From the NCBI GenBank assembly GCA_965208525.1, contig OZ242340.1, positions 3,472,001-3,536,000 of the forward strand: 64,000 nt of DNA, in the 5' to 3' direction. The position numbers and the translations under genes were made by a program. Each line of letters opens with the position of its first letter. The stretch's first letter is position 1. Of this stretch, positions 15,372-23,630 are shown piece by piece. This stretch comes from VXYL01 sp965208525. GTDB taxonomy: Bacteria; Pseudomonadota; Gammaproteobacteria; Pseudomonadales; Azotimanducaceae. Under the pieces are notes generated by a model. The model was not told the DNA's origin. It did no database searches and worked only from the letters and a program-made list of their open reading frames with translations.

Positions 15372-16127
15372 CTACCACTGCTTCCCGATACCCCCGCGCG
15401 AGCCGAAGAACGCCGCCGGCCAGTTCCTCCCCGTGATCATTGCCTTGTCCACATCCTCTGGTGTAGCCAAGCCATCGTCCACAATCTGCCGCGCCTCCCG
15501 CGCCGCCGCAGCGAAGACGCGATTGAGGATGAACCCATAGGTGCCCGGCTTGTCCTTCACCATCGACACCACCCGACCAGCCTTCTCCCCAACGGCTTTG
15601 GCGATTTCCGCCACCTCCGGATCCGACTCTTCCGTGGTAATGACTTCCAGCATCCGCATCACCGGCACCGGGTTCGAGAAGTGCATGCCGATGAAGTTGG
15701 CCTTGCGTGCCTCGCTCACGTCCCGCGCAAGCTCGGCAATCACGAAACCCGACGTGTTGGAAGCGAAGATGGAGTCGGCCTTGACGATGCCATCGAGCTC
15801 AGCGAACACCTGCTGCTTGAGTTCAAGCTTCTCCGGCACCGCCTCGATGATGAGGTCGCAATCCGCGATGTCGGCCAGGTCCAACGTGTAGCTGACGTTC
15901 TCGATGGCACGCAATGCCTGGTCGAAGCCGAGCTTGCCCTTCTCCACCGCCCGCTTCACGCCCCACTTGCGTTCCACAACCTCCTCGCGGGTCTCGTCGA
16001 GAATCTCCTGCGTAAGATCCCGCACCGTCACCCGATACCCACCGAGCCCCGCCATGATCTGGGCGATCCCGCCCCCCATCACGCCGCCACCAAGCACGGC
16101 AATATGCCGAACGTCCTCAAGCCTCAT
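15372..16127 (-). CDS. 3-hydroxyacyl-CoA dehydrogenase
   Basis: A 251-residue NAD-dependent enzyme that oxidises 3-hydroxyacyl-CoA to 3-ketoacyl-CoA, as in beta-oxidation. The NAD-binding motif GGGVMGGGIA is near residues 13-22, the helix-loop EAVPEKLELKQ follows at about 95-105, and the HFSNP signature with catalytic His is at about 142 (GMHFSNPVP). The C-terminal dimer domain starts at GFILNRVFAAAA but stops at GGIGKQW, about 30 residues shorter than typical members (near 280). It may be a short variant or trimmed. ATG 16127 with GAGGAGGG upstream. Confidence 0.88.
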   Translation of the reverse strand: MRLEDVRHIAVLGGGVMGGGIAQIMAGLGGYRVTVRDLTQEILDETREEVVERKWGVKRAVEKGKLGFDQALRAIENVSYTLDLADIADCDLIIEAVPEKLELKQQVFAELDGIVKADSIFASNTSGFVIAELARDVSEARKANFIGMHFSNPVPVMRMLEVITTEESDPEVAEIAKAVGEKAGRVVSMVKDKPGTYGFILNRVFAAAAREARQIVDDGLATPEDVDKAMITGRNWPAAFFGSRGGIGKQW

Positions 16128-16289
16128 GTCGATTGCCCTCCTCGCAAATGCCCAAAACCAAGGCCCAACCAAAGGCGCGCAACCCTACACGGTTCCCCCA
16201 ACCATGTCTGCTAAATCCGCCTTTGGAGGGAGGGCACTCTGCCGACGTACACGGAGCGCTCCCCTGAGCAAGCGTTTCCCGCAGCTTGT

Positions 16290-16360
16290 GGCAGAAAATG
16301 TATACGAAATCCTCAATGAGCGAAGGATTTCGCATAGTTGTGCGCGCAATGTGTTCTGCC
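16290..16360. repeat. 71-bp nested palindrome
   Basis: The outer pair GGCAGAA (16290-16296) / TTCTGCC (16354-16360) encloses CGAAATCCT (16305-16313) / AGGATTTCG (16324-16332). It sits in the 323-bp gap before the amidase gene end, which has no other feature I can support. It could be an insertion-sequence remnant. Confidence 0.5.
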
Positions 16361-16450
16361 GTGGCCGGCGATTCGGTACCCGGTTGGCGTGGATGGGCAC
16401 CCTTCGGCGCTAGCCAGGGGAGGATGCACTCGCCCCCAAGGGGGCCTCGC

Positions 16451-17866
16451 TCAGAAAGGGCGGCGCTGGGCCCAAGGCTGGGCGCGTTCGAAGGTGGCGG
16501 CGGCTTGGAGGACTTTGGCATCTTCGCCGCGGCGGGCGACGATTTGCAGGCCCACCGGGAGGCCGGCTTCGGTCCAGCCGCAGGGGGCGCTGGCGGCGGG
16601 GAGGCCGCTCATGTTGAAGGGGTAGGAGAACTCGGCCCAGGAGAGCCAGTCCCACGGGTGTTCGGGCCAGTGTTCTGGCTGAAGCCTCGTGGCAGGGAAG
16701 GCGGCGACGGAAACCGCCGGGGTCAGCAGCAAGTCCCAGTCCACGAGGAAGCGGTTTTGGCGTTCGATGTAGTCGAGCTTGCGGGCGCGCATGGCCATGT
16801 AGTCTTCGGCCGAGTGGCCGGTTCCGGCGTGGATGCAGGCGACGAGGCCGGGGTCCATGCGGGATTCCCATTCTTCTAGGTATTGCACCAAGGGGGCTTC
16901 GTGGACGGACCAGAAGAAGCGGCCGAGTTCAGGGCCTAAGGGGCCCCACTCCGGGTTCACTTCCTCGACGGTGCAACCGGCGGACTCGAAGGTTTGCGCT
17001 GCCGCAGCGACGAGAGCGGCTACTTCGGGATCGACTCGCGCGTGGCCTAGGTCGGGGCTGAAGGCAATGCGCAAGCCCTTCACGTCCTGTGCGAGGTTGT
17101 CCATGAAGTCCGGTGCGGATTCGGTGAGGCTGGTGTGATCAAGCGGATGGGCGCCGGCGGTGGCATTCAGGAACAGGGCGGCGTCCTCGACGGTGCGGGA
17201 GAGTGGACCCACGTGCGAGACCAGGTCGTTGTTGCGTACCGGAACGTGGGGCACGCGGCCCCACGTGGGCTTGATGCCGAAGACGCCGCTGAAATGCGAC
17301 GGCATTCGGATCGAGCCGGCGCCGTCGGAACCTTGGTGCAGGGGCGCGAAGCCTGCCGCGGCGGCGGCACCGGAACCGGCGGAGGATGCACCGGCGTTGA
17401 AGCCGTGCTTCCAGGGATTGTGGGTGATCCCGCTTAAGGGGCTTCGGCTCACGCCGGTCCAGCCGAACTCCGGGGTGGTGGTCTTGCCGAGGATGACCGC
17501 GCCGGCGGCTTTGAGTCGGGCCGCCACCGGGGAGTCGTTTGTGGCCGCTTGCTTGCCGGTGGCGGTGGCTTGGGTTTGCGATCCGGATTCGGTGACGAAG
17601 CCTTCAAGGTCGAACAGGTCCTTGATCGTGACGGGAACGCCGTGGAGGGGGCCGAGTGGTTCCCCAGCCATGACCGCACTTTCGGCGACCCTTGCCATCC
17701 GCATGGCCATGTGCGGAGCGAAGCGGGAGAAGGCGTTGACGCGACCGTCGAAGCGCTCGATGCGGTCGATCACGGCCTGTGTGACCTCCACTGGCGACAG
17801 TTCGCGTGCTCGAATCAGCCGCGCGAGGTATGTGGCGGAGGTGAAACAAAGGTCTTCGTCATTCAT
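16451..17866 (-). CDS. amidase-signature family hydrolase
   Basis: A 471-residue amidase of the Ser-cisSer-Lys class. The catalytic Lys is in PVTIKDLFD (about 80), the cis-Ser in GASSAGSG and the nucleophilic Ser in SDGAGSIRMPS, each separated as usual. Such enzymes hydrolyse amides, including acylated amines and aryl amides. It is not GatA, judging from the absence of a GatB/GatC neighbour. The start ATG at 17866 overlaps the stop of the VOC gene by 8 bases (ATGAATGA), so the pair is probably co-translated. The substrate is unknown. Confidence 0.88.
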   Translation of the reverse strand: MNDEDLCFTSATYLARLIRARELSPVEVTQAVIDRIERFDGRVNAFSRFAPHMAMRMARVAESAVMAGEPLGPLHGVPVTIKDLFDLEGFVTESGSQTQATATGKQAATNDSPVAARLKAAGAVILGKTTTPEFGWTGVSRSPLSGITHNPWKHGFNAGASSAGSGAAAAAGFAPLHQGSDGAGSIRMPSHFSGVFGIKPTWGRVPHVPVRNNDLVSHVGPLSRTVEDAALFLNATAGAHPLDHTSLTESAPDFMDNLAQDVKGLRIAFSPDLGHARVDPEVAALVAAAAQTFESAGCTVEEVNPEWGPLGPELGRFFWSVHEAPLVQYLEEWESRMDPGLVACIHAGTGHSAEDYMAMRARKLDYIERQNRFLVDWDLLLTPAVSVAAFPATRLQPEHWPEHPWDWLSWAEFSYPFNMSGLPAASAPCGWTEAGLPVGLQIVARRGEDAKVLQAAATFERAQPWAQRRPF

Positions 17867-18323
17867 GCGCGGCAACTCCCTTCCCCCGCTCCGATGCTTC
17901 CCATTGCGACAGCGTCATCTCCTCCGGCGCATCTGTCGGACTCTCGAAATCCACCTTGTAGCCGTCGGGGTCGACCACCCTGGTCACCCACAGCGCGTTG
18001 CCCACGTACGGCTCCTCTGCGGCAATCCCGTTCGCCAGGAACCGCCGGTAGAGCGCCACGGCGTCGTCGCAGAAGATGCAAATCACGACGCCCTGCCCCT
18101 TGCCGTCAGCATGTTGGCCGGGCCCATGCTCCTGCAACATCAGCGCGGCGCCGCCCTGCTCGATCTGGCACCAGCGAAGCTCACCGCCGGGCCGCCATTG
18201 CAGCTTGATCTCGAAGCCGAGGCCGTCCACGTAGAAAGCTACCGAACGGGCGATATCGGCGACCGCCAAGAACGGGACGACTCGTTGGATGCTCACGCCT
18301 GGCTCTCTCGCTTCTGTCGCCAC
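17859..18323 (-). CDS. VOC-superfamily (glyoxalase/bleomycin-resistance-like) protein
   Basis: A 154-residue protein with paired beta-alpha-beta-beta-beta units: RVVPFLAVADIARSVAFYVD at the start and WVTRVVDPDGYKVDFESP near the end, the typical VOC metal-binding pattern. Family members are dioxygenases, isomerases, lyases or drug-binding proteins; which one is not evident. It lies between an alpha/beta hydrolase and an amidase on the same strand, suggesting a small catabolic operon. Confidence 0.82.
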   Translation of the reverse strand: MATEAREPGVSIQRVVPFLAVADIARSVAFYVDGLGFEIKLQWRPGGELRWCQIEQGGAALMLQEHGPGQHADGKGQGVVICIFCDDAVALYRRFLANGIAAEEPYVGNALWVTRVVDPDGYKVDFESPTDAPEEMTLSQWEASERGKGVAAHE

Positions 18324-18331
18324 GGGAGACT

Positions 18332-18350
18332 GGCGACCATAAGGGTCGCC
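18332..18350. repeat. GGCGACC palindrome
   Basis: GGCGACC-ATAAG-GGTCGCC, a 7-bp stem followed by CTACGG. Related strings occur near 15333, 37934, 58979-58998 and 59041-59060. Confidence 0.55.
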
Positions 18351-19070
18351 CTACGGGGTGTTGGCTTGCAGGAAGTCGAGCGCGATTTGGACGGTGCCGT
18401 CTTCGGCTGCGTTCTTCCACTGTTCCACCAGTGTCGCATTGGGAGCAAGGTCGGCGATTTCGCGGGAGGTGACTTCTGGGTGGTAGGGGTCTGAGCCCAT
18501 GAGGACGAGCATGGGCGTCTGGCAGCCGGCGACGAAGTCTCGCGAGACGTTATAGACGAAGTCGTGGTCGTACATGTTCGAGCGGAAGCTGGTCCAGGCG
18601 GATTCGGGCACGTTCGGCATCGTCGGCTTCAAGTTGACGGCCCACGCGTCGAACATGTCGTAGAAGAGCGGGCGGTTGGCGCCATCGTCGCCGATGGACT
18701 GTTGCAGGATGGCCGACGCAATCCGGTCGCCGAGCCGTTCCATCACGCCGAAGCAGTACGGGCCGCCGATGCAGCCGCCCATGACGTGGGTGCGTTCGAT
18801 GCCGAGATGATCGAGCAGAGCCACGTGGTCGTCGGTGTAGCTGTGCCAACCATCGTCGGCGGTGACCGGGGCGGTGCTCTCGCCAGCATTGCGCTGATCC
18901 ATGGCGATCACCTGGTAATGGGGCGAGAGTGCATCGATGGGGTCCCATTCGGAACCGCGCCAGAACGATATGGCGGAGCGCATGCCACCCGGCGCAAACA
19001 GCAGGATGGGAAAGCCCTCGCCGTGGATTTCGTAGTTGATGCGGATGTCGTTGCGTTGGAAGACGGGCAT
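18351..19070 (-). CDS. alpha/beta hydrolase with a cysteine at the nucleophile position
   Basis: A 239-residue hydrolase. The oxyanion segment is FAPGGMRSA (about 26-34), followed by MDQRNAGES and the nucleophile elbow MGGCIGG, where Cys replaces the usual Ser. The acid is probably D in MGSDPYHPEV. A Cys nucleophile is known in dienelactone hydrolases, so activity is plausible, with a different substrate range from Ser enzymes. The catalytic His is not obvious near the C-terminus (QWKNAAEDG), so the protein could be non-hydrolytic. A transposon remnant lies about 95 bp upstream. Confidence 0.82.
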   Translation of the reverse strand: MPVFQRNDIRINYEIHGEGFPILLFAPGGMRSAISFWRGSEWDPIDALSPHYQVIAMDQRNAGESTAPVTADDGWHSYTDDHVALLDHLGIERTHVMGGCIGGPYCFGVMERLGDRIASAILQQSIGDDGANRPLFYDMFDAWAVNLKPTMPNVPESAWTSFRSNMYDHDFVYNVSRDFVAGCQTPMLVLMGSDPYHPEVTSREIADLAPNATLVEQWKNAAEDGTVQIALDFLQANTP

Positions 19071-19165
19071 GTCGGGATCCTCAAGGGCGAGTTACGTTTG
19101 TCGGGCGGTCGAGAACGGGGCAGCCTATCGCACTTCGCCGCTGGCGGCCCGTCCCGCAGGGAGAA

Positions 19166-19240
19166 GGTGGTGTCTCACTTTGACTTGCACAGCGCTGGCG
19201 CCGATCCGCCACAGCAGGAAGGCCAAAGTGAGTCACTACC
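19166..19240. repeat. 75-bp transposase-less insertion-sequence derivative
   Basis: The left end starts GGTGGTGTCTCACTTTGACT and the right end is its imperfect inverse (reverse complement GGTAGTGACTCACTTTGGCC). Both ends match those of the element at 51073-51202 beyond the shared terminal motif: the left end in TTGACTTGCACAGC, the right end in GCTGT(G/A)GCGGAT. GGGAGAAGG flanks both sides and may be a target duplication. It lies between the hydrolase promoter region and the thiolase stop. Confidence 0.7.
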
Positions 19241-19269
19241 GGGGAGAAGGCTCGTTGCACTTTCCGGGG

Positions 19270-20742
19270 CTACGCGGCTACGGTCAGGCGATCGTCCTTG
19301 ATGGTTACGGGGCGGCCGCAGAACTCTTCGGTGACCATTGCTGCCATGAGGTCGCGGTCCTGGGTGTTGACCCATGTGCGTTGCCCGGCTGGCGTTAGGC
19401 AGGCGACGTGGCCGATGGCCGGCTCGTCGGCGGCGTACATCACGGTGTAGGACTCGATCTCTGCCTCGCCATCGTATGTCGCCAGGCACTCCCGCGATGG
19501 CAGGGCGTCGATCTCGTCCTGCATGTTGATGTGCTGGAAGTCCGTCTCCGGCGGAGCGCTCGAATAGATGCCGTGGACGTGCTTGTAGAGATTGCCGCCG
19601 TTGGCGGTGATGAGGCCCCAGCCGCCCGGTTTCTCTCGCAGCAGCTCCACCATGCGGGCGATGCTGTGCATGACGTAGTTGTTGAGCGGGCCGCCGCCGA
19701 AGGTGAGGCCGCCGGTGACGGTGAGCGGCCGATCTTCGGCAAGGCCGAGTTCCTTCGCAGCTACCTGCACCGCGGACGGGAAGCAACTGTAGAGATCGAC
19801 GAAGTCGAGCTCGTCCGGGCCGATTCCGGCCAGCTCCATCGCCCTGCCGCCGGTGATTCGGATGCCAGGCGAGGAGTGGAAGTTCTCCCGCACCGAAGCC
19901 GAGAAGTGATCGTAGCCGCGCGCCCCCACATGCGGATAGACCCACCGCTCCTCGCCGATGCCGAGCGCCCTCGCCTTCGCCACGCTGCACATGATGAGCG
20001 CCGCACCCATGTCCACCATCATGTTGGCGTTCATGTACTTGGTGTAGGGGAAGCTGATCTGGCGATTCGTGGGCGAGGCGGTGCGGATCTCCTCGGCGCT
20101 CATGTCCTGGCGCACCCAGGCGTTCGGATTGTCCTGCGCCACGTCGTTGAAGCGCGCCCACAGGCCGGACACCCGCTCGATGTGCTCGCTCAGGGTTTCG
20201 CCGCGCTCGTGGCGAATGGCGTTGTCGTACATCGGATAGACCTGAATGGCCTGGCGGATGCCCTTCGCCACCTCGAACTCGTGATGCTCCGGCTGCTGTG
20301 CGGCACCGATGACGAAGTCGTAGGTGCCCGGCGCCTTCGTCTGCACAAGCTCCCGCCCGGCCTTGCGTGCCTTGTTCGCACTGTAGCCGTTCTCGGCGCC
20401 GGTGATGAGCACGAGGTCCACGCGACCGGCGAGAATGTCGTCGGCGGTGCGGTTCACCACGGCCTGATTCTGGTTGCCACCGATCAAGGTGCCGACCGTT
20501 TCCGCGCCCGCCGCGCCGATGCGTTCGGCGATGGCCCGCGCCGGATTCTCGTAGCTCCAGATCCCCCGGGTGACACGCACCGACCGCACCTTGGGCAGCA
20601 GGTCGCCGACTCCAGTGTCGCGCTCCGCAAGCGCCACCGCCCGCAGCATCATCTCCAAGGGCTCGAGCGCCTGGTCCAAATCGTCGATGCGATTGAGAAA
20701 CTGGCCGACCCCGACCAGCACTGGCGTGTTGGGATTGCTCAT
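19270..20742 (-). CDS. thiolase-superfamily protein lacking the N-terminal catalytic cysteine
   Basis: A 490-residue homologue of acetyl-CoA acetyltransferase/SCPx-type thiolases. C-terminal thiolase features are present: LYSCFPSAVQ, GGLTFGGGPLNNY and ITANGG. Where active thiolases carry the acyl-accepting Cys in a CASG-type loop, this protein reads IGGNQNQAVVNRTADDILAG, so the classic two-step ping-pong reaction is unlikely. Homologues of this subgroup are common next to beta-oxidation-like genes and may act on CoA intermediates or as binding partners. The gene is divergent from an SDR at 20855. ATG at 20742. Confidence 0.85.
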   Translation of the reverse strand: MSNPNTPVLVGVGQFLNRIDDLDQALEPLEMMLRAVALAERDTGVGDLLPKVRSVRVTRGIWSYENPARAIAERIGAAGAETVGTLIGGNQNQAVVNRTADDILAGRVDLVLITGAENGYSANKARKAGRELVQTKAPGTYDFVIGAAQQPEHHEFEVAKGIRQAIQVYPMYDNAIRHERGETLSEHIERVSGLWARFNDVAQDNPNAWVRQDMSAEEIRTASPTNRQISFPYTKYMNANMMVDMGAALIMCSVAKARALGIGEERWVYPHVGARGYDHFSASVRENFHSSPGIRITGGRAMELAGIGPDELDFVDLYSCFPSAVQVAAKELGLAEDRPLTVTGGLTFGGGPLNNYVMHSIARMVELLREKPGGWGLITANGGNLYKHVHGIYSSAPPETDFQHINMQDEIDALPSRECLATYDGEAEIESYTVMYAADEPAIGHVACLTPAGQRTWVNTQDRDLMAAMVTEEFCGRPVTIKDDRLTVAA

Positions 20743-20854
20743 GGAAAACCGCGCCTCTTCGATGCCACCAAGTTACCAGACATCGCACCGGCAGCGACCC
20801 TCCAAACCTGCGATGGCGTAGCATCGTGCGACGACCAACGCGGGAGGTGTGGTG

Positions 20855-21706
20855 ATGGAGACGGTTCAGAACAAGGTCGCGGTGGTGACGGGCGCTGCGT
20901 CCGGCATCGGCCTCGGCATGACGCGGGCACTCGCCGGTGCTGGGGCGCATGTGGCGATGCTCGATGTGGAAGAGGATGCGCTGGCGAAGTCCCATGCCGA
21001 GTTCGACACCGCCAACGTCGATGTCCGTCGCTACCGCTGCGACGTGAGCGACCTAGCCCAGGTGGAGGAAGTTGCAAGCCGCGTTCGGGCCGACTTCGGC
21101 GGCGTCCACATCGTCTGCAACAACGCCGGCGTCGGCGCTGGCGGCCCCATCGACGAGGCCACGCAGCAGGACTGGCAATGGGTGCTCGGCGTTAACCTCT
21201 ATGGCGTTGTCAACGGAATGCGGGCATATGTGCCGGTCATCAAGGAAACCGTGAAGGACGGTGGCGACGGCCACATCGTCAACACCGCTTCGGTCATGGG
21301 GATGTGGACCCATCCCGGCGGCTCGGTGTATTCGGCCTCGAAGTACGCCGTGGTGGCCATCTCCGAAGCCACCCGCGAGGAACTCGCCCCGTTCCGCATC
21401 GGCGTCTCGGCGCTATGCCCCTACATTGTCGACACGCGCATCCTCCAGTCCGGGCGCAACCGCCCAGCGGAGTTCGGCGCTCCCCGGCCACGGGGCGGCG
21501 CGGACGCGGAGCGCCGGGCGAAGGAAATGGCGGAGCTGTTCTCCCGCGGCATCAGCATCGACGGCATCGGCGAGCTCGTGCTGCACGGCATCCGCCGCAA
21601 CAAGACCTATATCTTCACCCACGCGAGCACCGAGGAGCGCATCAGGGCCCGCTTCGACCGCATCGTCGCGGACTTCGACGGCACAGAGCTTACGCACGAT
21701 CCTTGA
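20855..21706 (+). CDS. classical short-chain dehydrogenase/reductase
   Basis: A 283-residue SDR. Cofactor motif TGAASGIG (about 13-20), DV of the acidic NAD-selective loop (MLDVEEDA), NNAG (about 88-91), catalytic Ser in NTASVMG, and YSASK with catalytic Tyr and Lys. NAD rather than NADP is favoured by the Asp after the second strand. The start is ATG 20855 with GGGAGG 7 bases upstream (two GTG codons precede it). It probably oxidises a hydroxylated substrate shared with the adjacent thiolase homologue. Confidence 0.9.
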   Translation: METVQNKVAVVTGAASGIGLGMTRALAGAGAHVAMLDVEEDALAKSHAEFDTANVDVRRYRCDVSDLAQVEEVASRVRADFGGVHIVCNNAGVGAGGPIDEATQQDWQWVLGVNLYGVVNGMRAYVPVIKETVKDGGDGHIVNTASVMGMWTHPGGSVYSASKYAVVAISEATREELAPFRIGVSALCPYIVDTRILQSGRNRPAEFGAPRPRGGADAERRAKEMAELFSRGISIDGIGELVLHGIRRNKTYIFTHASTEERIRARFDRIVADFDGTELTHDP

Positions 21707-21723
21707 GGCCCGGGAGACTCTGC

Positions 21724-22545
21724 TCAACCGTAGGGGAACGGCTCTTCCTCAGGGCGTCGCTCTGCCCGCATGGCGATGGCGCGGGCGGTGACCTTGCGAG
21801 CTTCTGCAAACTGGTGTTGGGGCCAGCGGTCGCCAGCCAGTTCCACATCTCGGCGGTGGTCGATGTGGAAGTAGATGGTGCGCCTCAGATCCTCGCTGCG
21901 GTTCCACGGGCTACCGTGCACCAAGGTGGTGGCGTGGAAGATCACGTCACCTCGCTTCGCGGGAATCGCGACGGCGCCGCCGGCGCTTGCCTCGTCGCCA
22001 CCCCCCGTCCAACTCTCGATGAAGTCCGGTGATTCCGCGGGGTCGTGGTGCCCGGCGAGGTGGCTGCCTGGAAACGCACGCACGCAAGCGTTGTCGGTGG
22101 TGGCGTCGTCCAAGTAGATGTCCACATTGAATACTGGGAAGCGGAAGACCTTCACCGGGTCTTGATGCCACCGCGCCGGTGCCCCGTGGCGCGGCAGCTT
22201 GAACACCAAGGCATGCACCGACGCCGCGAAATCGTCGCCGTCCACCAGTTGATGGATGGCAGCAAGGAGCCGCGGATACGCAAGCAACACCTGAAAGCTC
22301 GGCGGCATGTCGGCTGCGGCAAGGTCGTTGACGCGATAGAGGCAATGCTCCCTGCACTGCTCCGCGTCCTGCTGGTAGCGCCACCGCTTGTCACCGAAAG
22401 GTCCGGCAACCCCGCGCTCGATCAGTTCGAGGCTGTCGCGATCCGGCGCCGCGAGCTCACCCTCCGGCACCAACCCCGGCACATGGAGGAACCCGTCACG
22501 GGCAAAGTCGCCAAGCTGTTCAGCGCTCAGGGGCACCAAGGGCAT
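21724..22545 (-). CDS. phytanoyl-CoA dioxygenase (PhyH) family protein
   Basis: A 273-residue Fe(II)/2-oxoglutarate oxygenase. Iron ligands are H and D in RWHQDPV and a distal His in TLVHGSPWNRS, with Arg in DLRRTIYFH for 2-oxoglutarate. Begins MPLVPLSAEQLGDFARDGF, a standard PhyH opening. The frame stays open further upstream through the next gene's antisense register, but homology starts at 22545. No strong ribosome site is seen. The gene is convergent with the SDR at 20855-21706. Confidence 0.88.
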   Translation of the reverse strand: MPLVPLSAEQLGDFARDGFLHVPGLVPEGELAAPDRDSLELIERGVAGPFGDKRWRYQQDAEQCREHCLYRVNDLAAADMPPSFQVLLAYPRLLAAIHQLVDGDDFAASVHALVFKLPRHGAPARWHQDPVKVFRFPVFNVDIYLDDATTDNACVRAFPGSHLAGHHDPAESPDFIESWTGGGDEASAGGAVAIPAKRGDVIFHATTLVHGSPWNRSEDLRRTIYFHIDHRRDVELAGDRWPQHQFAEARKVTARAIAMRAERRPEEEPFPYG

Positions 22546-22574
22546 GATTCCGGAACCCGTAGCGCGGCTCCCGG

Positions 22575-23630
22575 CTACCGGAACGACGCGTTGATCCCGT
22601 CCAACGCCGCGTTGCCGGGGCAGAGTTCGTCTTCGCCCAAGGCATTCAACGGGGTTTCCGTCGTGCCGAGGATTTCGTGGCAGTCGCTGGCCGTCGGGTC
22701 CACGTAGAGCAGCCCCGTGACGAACTCGCCTTCCTCCTGGGCGCGCTGGACGTAATGGAGAGCCTGCACGCGGTCGTGCGGGTTGTAGTCGTGGGCGAGC
22801 TTGCGCAGGCGCAGGGTGGAGCCGTCGGGCATGTCCACGTCTTCGCTGGCGCCGGGGTCGTAGTCCACGGTGATTTCGTCGTGCGGGGTGATGAGGTCGG
22901 CGTCCACCACGCTGCCGGAGTGGGCGCGGATGTAGTCGTAGCTCTTGGTGGAGCCGTTGTGGTTGTTGAAGGCCACGCAAGGCGAGATCACGTCGATGAA
23001 GGCGAAGCCCTCGTGCAGCAATCCGGCCTTGATGAGCGGCACGAGCTGGCGCTTGTCGCCGGAGAAGCTGCGGGCGACGAAGCTCGCGCCGATCTGCAGC
23101 GCCATCGAGATCATGTCGATGGGCTCGTAAAGGTTCGGCACGCCCTTCTTGCTGGTGGAACCGCGGTCGTTGGTGGCCGAGAACTGGCCCTTGGTGAGGC
23201 CGTAGGTGCCGTTGTTGTCCACCAAGTACAGCATGTTGATGCGCCGGCGGACGATATGCGCGAACTGGCCGATGCCGATGCTGGCGCTGTCGCCGTCGCC
23301 GGAAACGCCGATGCAGTACAGCTCTCGATTGGCAAGGTTGGCACCGGTGGCCACCGACGGCATGCGCCCATGCACCGAGTTGAAGCCGTGCGAGTTGCCG
23401 AGGAAGTAGCTTGGCGTCTTCGACGAGCAGCCGATGCCGGACACCTTCGCGAACTTGTGCGGCGGCAAGGCAAGCTCGGCACATGCCTGCACCACGGCGG
23501 CAGAGACCGAGTCGTGGCCGCAGCCGGCGCAGAGCGTCGAGACGGAGCCTTCGTAGTCGCGTCGGGTCAGCCCCAGGTCGTTGACCTGAAGCAGCGGATG
23601 ATGGGTTCGGGGCTTGGCAACGAAGGTCAT
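22575..23630 (-). CDS. 2-oxoacid:ferredoxin oxidoreductase, beta (TPP-binding) subunit
   Basis: A 351-residue thiamine-diphosphate subunit that decarboxylates a 2-oxoacid (2-oxoglutarate, pyruvate or a branched-chain acid) with CoA and passes electrons to ferredoxin. CAGCGH opens the catalytic region, IGCSS follows, and the TPP/Mg motif is GDGDSASIG through NNGTYGLTKGQ. Cysteines in the CAGCGH and GCSS segments may help bind an iron-sulfur cluster. The start ATG at 23630 overlaps the alpha-subunit stop (ATGA) and has GGGAGG upstream, so the two are co-translated. Confidence 0.92.
   Translation of the reverse strand: MTFVAKPRTHHPLLQVNDLGLTRRDYEGSVSTLCAGCGHDSVSAAVVQACAELALPPHKFAKVSGIGCSSKTPSYFLGNSHGFNSVHGRMPSVATGANLANRELYCIGVSGDGDSASIGIGQFAHIVRRRINMLYLVDNNGTYGLTKGQFSATNDRGSTSKKGVPNLYEPIDMISMALQIGASFVARSFSGDKRQLVPLIKAGLLHEGFAFIDVISPCVAFNNHNGSTKSYDYIRAHSGSVVDADLITPHDEITVDYDPGASEDVDMPDGSTLRLRKLAHDYNPHDRVQALHYVQRAQEEGEFVTGLLYVDPTASDCHEILGTTETPLNALGEDELCPGNAALDGINASFR

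Noticed and set aside
21724..23484. 586-codon frame joining the PhyH gene to upstream sequence
   Set aside because: The extra N-terminal part is an out-of-frame reading of the KorB gene; PhyH homology starts at 22545.
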